A stretch of 64,000 nt of DNA, from NCBI RefSeq assembly GCF_014640435.1, contig NZ_BMGY01000008.1, positions 1 to 64,000 of the forward strand. The letters run 5' to 3'. Position numbers and translations under genes: made by a program. How positions within the stretch are numbered: the first letter of the stretch is position 1; every line of letters starts with the position of its first letter. The notes under the pieces are model-generated. The model saw only the letters and a program-made list of their open reading frames with translations, was not told where the DNA came from and ran no database searches. The DNA is from Hymenobacter frigidus (GTDB lineage Bacteria; Bacteroidota; Bacteroidia; Cytophagales; Hymenobacteraceae). This document shows positions 61,888-64,000 of the stretch, piece after piece.

Positions 61888-62952
61888 ATGAACCTCTCCT
61901 CCCGCACCATTGCCATTCTCATTGCGCTGCTGGTGGCGGGCGTACTCACCACCTATGCCCATTTCGGGCCGATGCTGCCGTTTCAGATGGCAATGCTCGC
62001 GACGGGGGTTACGGTAGCGGCGTGTTTTCTGCTGGTCTATCTGTCGTTTGAAGCCCTGATATTTCGGGAAATCAACGGCATCTACGCTGGCCTGGAGCAT
62101 ATCAAGCGCAAGGAGTTCAAGCGCCTGAGCAACAAGTTTTTATTCCGACCCGAGCCGGTGAAGCGCGTGCGCGATGAAATCCTGCTCATGGCCGAGCGCC
62201 GCCAGCAGGAGCTCGACGAGCTGGTGCGCCTGCAGGCCCTGCGGCGCGAGTTTCTGGCCGATGTTTCGCACGAGCTGAAAACGCCCCTCTTTGCCGCGCA
62301 GGGCTTCGTACACACCATTCTGGACGACGAGGATGACGATATTGACCTGGCCACCCGGCGCAAATTCCTAAGCAAAGCGGCTACTAGCCTCGACACCCTT
62401 GATGCCCTGGTGCAGGACTTGGTGACCATCGCGCAGCTCGAAAAAGGCGTGATGCGCATGCGCCGCCAGCGCTTCGACCTGACTACGCTGGTCCGCGAAA
62501 TTTTCGTGCTGCTGGAGCAGCAAGCGGCCCGCCGGGGCACGCACCTGGAGCTGTTCCCACCCAACCTGCCCGAAACCGGCCTGCTGGTTGTGGCCGACCG
62601 CAACCGCATTCGCCAGGTGCTGGTCAATTTGATTGACAATGCCATCAAGTATGGCCGCGATGGGGGGCGCGTGGTGGTGTCGCTGGTGGAAGGCGGCCGC
62701 TCGGTGCGCATTGCCGTGCGCGACGATGGAGCCGGCATTGCCCCTGAGCATCAGAATCGCATTTTTGAGCGGTTCTACCGCATCGATAAAAGCCGTTCGC
62801 GCGAGTCGGGTGGCTCAGGCCTGGGGCTCGCCATCAGCAAGCATATCGTGGAAGCACACAAGTCCAGCATCCGGGTAAAAAGTACTGTGGGCGAAGGCAC
62901 CACGCTGGAATTTAAACTAAACAAGCCCAAGAGCGGGGTTCTGGACCAGTAA
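61888..62952 (+). CDS. Sensor histidine kinase, PhoR type
   Basis: This 354-residue kinase has two N-terminal membrane segments (LIALLVAGVLTTYAHFGPML and ATGVTVAACFLLVYLSF) with almost no periplasmic loop. The H box FLADVSHELKTPLFAAQGF has the phosphorylated His near residue 128. The catalytic domain has NLIDNAIKYGRDGG (N box), VRDDGAGIAPE (G1) and GSGLGLAISKHIVEAHKS (G2). The cue is unknown; with so short a loop it probably senses within the membrane or through partners. Confidence 0.92.
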   Translation: MNLSSRTIAILIALLVAGVLTTYAHFGPMLPFQMAMLATGVTVAACFLLVYLSFEALIFREINGIYAGLEHIKRKEFKRLSNKFLFRPEPVKRVRDEILLMAERRQQELDELVRLQALRREFLADVSHELKTPLFAAQGFVHTILDDEDDDIDLATRRKFLSKAATSLDTLDALVQDLVTIAQLEKGVMRMRRQRFDLTTLVREIFVLLEQQAARRGTHLELFPPNLPETGLLVVADRNRIRQVLVNLIDNAIKYGRDGGRVVVSLVEGGRSVRIAVRDDGAGIAPEHQNRIFERFYRIDKSRSRESGGSGLGLAISKHIVEAHKSSIRVKSTVGEGTTLEFKLNKPKSGVLDQ

Positions 62953-62976
62953 AGAACGGCCTTGCGGAGCCGGCCG

Positions 62977-62984
62977 TACCTTTG
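62977..62984 (+). promoter_or_regulatory. -7 promoter motif next to the RluA-type gene start
   Basis: TACCTTTG, with 9 nt to the ATG at 62994, implying a very short or absent leader. Confidence 0.5.
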
Positions 62985-62993
62985 GGGCATCCT

Positions 62994-63707
62994 ATGAAGC
63001 TCCCTAATTTTTCCGACCTCGTTATTTTCGAAAACGACGACTACCTCGTCGTCAATAAGCCCCCGTTTCTGGCCACGCTCGACGAGCGGGTGGGCGGGGC
63101 TCCCAACATGCTGCGCTTGGCCCGCCAACACTACGACGATATCCAGGCGGCCCACCGCATCGACCGGGAAACCAGCGGCGCGCTAGCCTTCGCCAAAAAC
63201 CCCGAAGCCTACCGCCACCTCGCCATGCAGTTTGAGAACCGCGAGGTGAAAAAGCAGTACCACGCCGTGGTGTGGGGCACCCCGCAACTCAACCACCAGC
63301 TGGTGGACCGCAGCATCGAAAGCACCACCCGGGGCAAGGCGCGCCTGGCCTACAAAGGCAAAGCGGCCGAAACGTACTTCACCACGCTCGAAACCTTCAC
63401 GCGCCACGCCCTCATCCAGTGCGAGCCCATCACGGGGCGCATGCACCAGATTCGGCTGCACCTGATGTACCTGCAAGCCCCGATTGTGGGCGACAAAGAC
63501 TACGGCGGGGAAGATTTTTTCCTGTCGTCGCTCAAGAAAAAATTCAACATGAAAGCCGGCGAAGAAGAGCAGCCCTTCATCAAGCGCTTCGCCCTGCATG
63601 CGTTGCGCCTGCAATTCACCGGGTTGCAAGGCGAGGAAATCAGCGTGGAAGCCCCTTACCCGAAGGATTTCCGGGTGCTGGTGGAAGCCTTGCGGCAGAA
63701 CCAGTAG
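62994..63707 (+). CDS. RluA family RNA pseudouridine synthase
   Basis: This 237-residue enzyme isomerises uridine in rRNA or tRNA. The catalytic Asp57 is in AAHRIDRETSGALAFAK, and VVNKPPF precedes it; PITGRMHQIRLHLMYLQAPI and VGDKDYGG are the C-terminal signatures. It has no S4 domain. The ATG at 62994 follows the -7 motif directly. The target position cannot be told from sequence alone. Confidence 0.9.
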   Translation: MKLPNFSDLVIFENDDYLVVNKPPFLATLDERVGGAPNMLRLARQHYDDIQAAHRIDRETSGALAFAKNPEAYRHLAMQFENREVKKQYHAVVWGTPQLNHQLVDRSIESTTRGKARLAYKGKAAETYFTTLETFTRHALIQCEPITGRMHQIRLHLMYLQAPIVGDKDYGGEDFFLSSLKKKFNMKAGEEEQPFIKRFALHALRLQFTGLQGEEISVEAPYPKDFRVLVEALRQNQ

Positions 63708-63714
63708 CCCGCCC

Positions 63715-64000
63715 CTACTTCACCCGCTCAAACACCACGATGCGCGTCGTGTCCCGGTCGGGGCGGCTCGGGTTGCGGGGCAGGGCCGTTTGGTAACGCT
63801 CGCGGAAGCGGGCATCAGTCCGCAGCTGGGCCAGGTCCAGACGCGACTCTATGCGGGCAAACCAGTCGTCCCACACTAGCAGCGTGCCAATGGGCAGCTG
63901 GTTCGGTTGCGGGGCCCAGCCGGCCGCTGAGGCTGGGTGAGCAGCGTAATCGAACGGGTCATTGTCCGTGGCCATTGCCACGTAGGGAAACTCGTACGCT
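63715..64000 (-). CDS. C-terminal part of a large protein (partial, hypothetical)
   Basis: The reading frame is open to the right window edge and stops at 63715. The visible 94 residues include LPIGTLLVWDDWFARIESRL and DARFRERYQTALP, ending RDTTRIVVFERVK. By eye this resembles the C-terminus of a membrane glycosyltransferase-like protein, but the evidence is weak because the membrane part lies outside the window. It converges on the RluA-type gene, with stops 7 nt apart. Confidence 0.5.
   Translation of the reverse strand, partial: AYEFPYVAMATDNDPFDYAAHPASAAGWAPQPNQLPIGTLLVWDDWFARIESRLDLAQLRTDARFRERYQTALPRNPSRPDRDTTRIVVFERVK

Overview
The window looks like a chromosomal segment of a high-GC member of the Bacteroidota, most likely Hymenobacter or a close relative (order Cytophagales). 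The evidence is the recurring Bacteroidota promoter motif TAnnTTTG, a fused SecDF, the alternative GlmU-type enzyme, a type IX secretion tail, a carboxypeptidase-regulatory-domain TonB receptor, DUF2490/DUF3108/DUF5777/DUF4268 proteins, and very weak Shine-Dalgarno sequences. No rRNA, tRNA, CRISPR array, prophage or insertion sequence was seen. Most of the window is ordinary core genome.

Layout. 1-4.8 kb: the tail of a glycine-rich repeat protein, an oligopeptide-type ABC importer (lipoprotein plus two permeases, no ATPase), then a low-GC stretch with little coding. 4.8-10.5 kb (minus): rmlD-like reductase, cyclophilin, hemC, DNA polymerase III delta-prime, alternative glmU and ribosomal protein L31. 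10.6-17.5 kb (plus): rdgB, udk, small secreted or lipoproteins, DUF4268 and secDF. 18.2-20.1 kb: a cytochrome-c-like / YceI / DUF5777 cluster. 20.2-23.7 kb (minus): NifU-type scaffold, aroC, BatD-like protein. 24-27.4 kb: two consecutive pairs of twin-arginine ferritin-like proteins. 28-32.5 kb: queG, ruvB, a HIRAN protein and a glutaryl-CoA-type acyl-CoA dehydrogenase. 32.7-39.3 kb: a zinc alcohol dehydrogenase, a TonB receptor behind a TPP riboswitch with an attenuator, a NadR-type kinase fused to an aldose epimerase, and a PnuC-family transporter. 39.4-46.8 kb: rhodanese, DUF2071, hrpB, DUF2490, FRG, SDR and a short T9SS cargo. 46.9-57.5 kb (plus): guaB, a PP2C phosphatase/STAS/anti-sigma-kinase module, two parvulin chaperones, MoxR and GNAT. 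57.5-64 kb: an outer-membrane-like protein, recA, DUF3108, a response regulator/histidine kinase pair, an RluA-type synthase and a partial gene.

The most unusual non-coding feature is a dispersed family of long hairpins. Eight copies share a GTCAT...ATGAC boundary. Their two arms change together between copies, and all eight lie within 60 nt downstream of a stop codon. Other intergenic inverted repeats of unrelated sequence, some perfect over 24-38 bp, sit in further gaps.

The most interesting functional groupings are the TPP-riboswitch/TonB/kinase-epimerase/PnuC neighbourhood, which suggests vitamin-precursor uptake, and the duplicated ferritin-like pair, in which one copy has lost most of its expected metal ligands.
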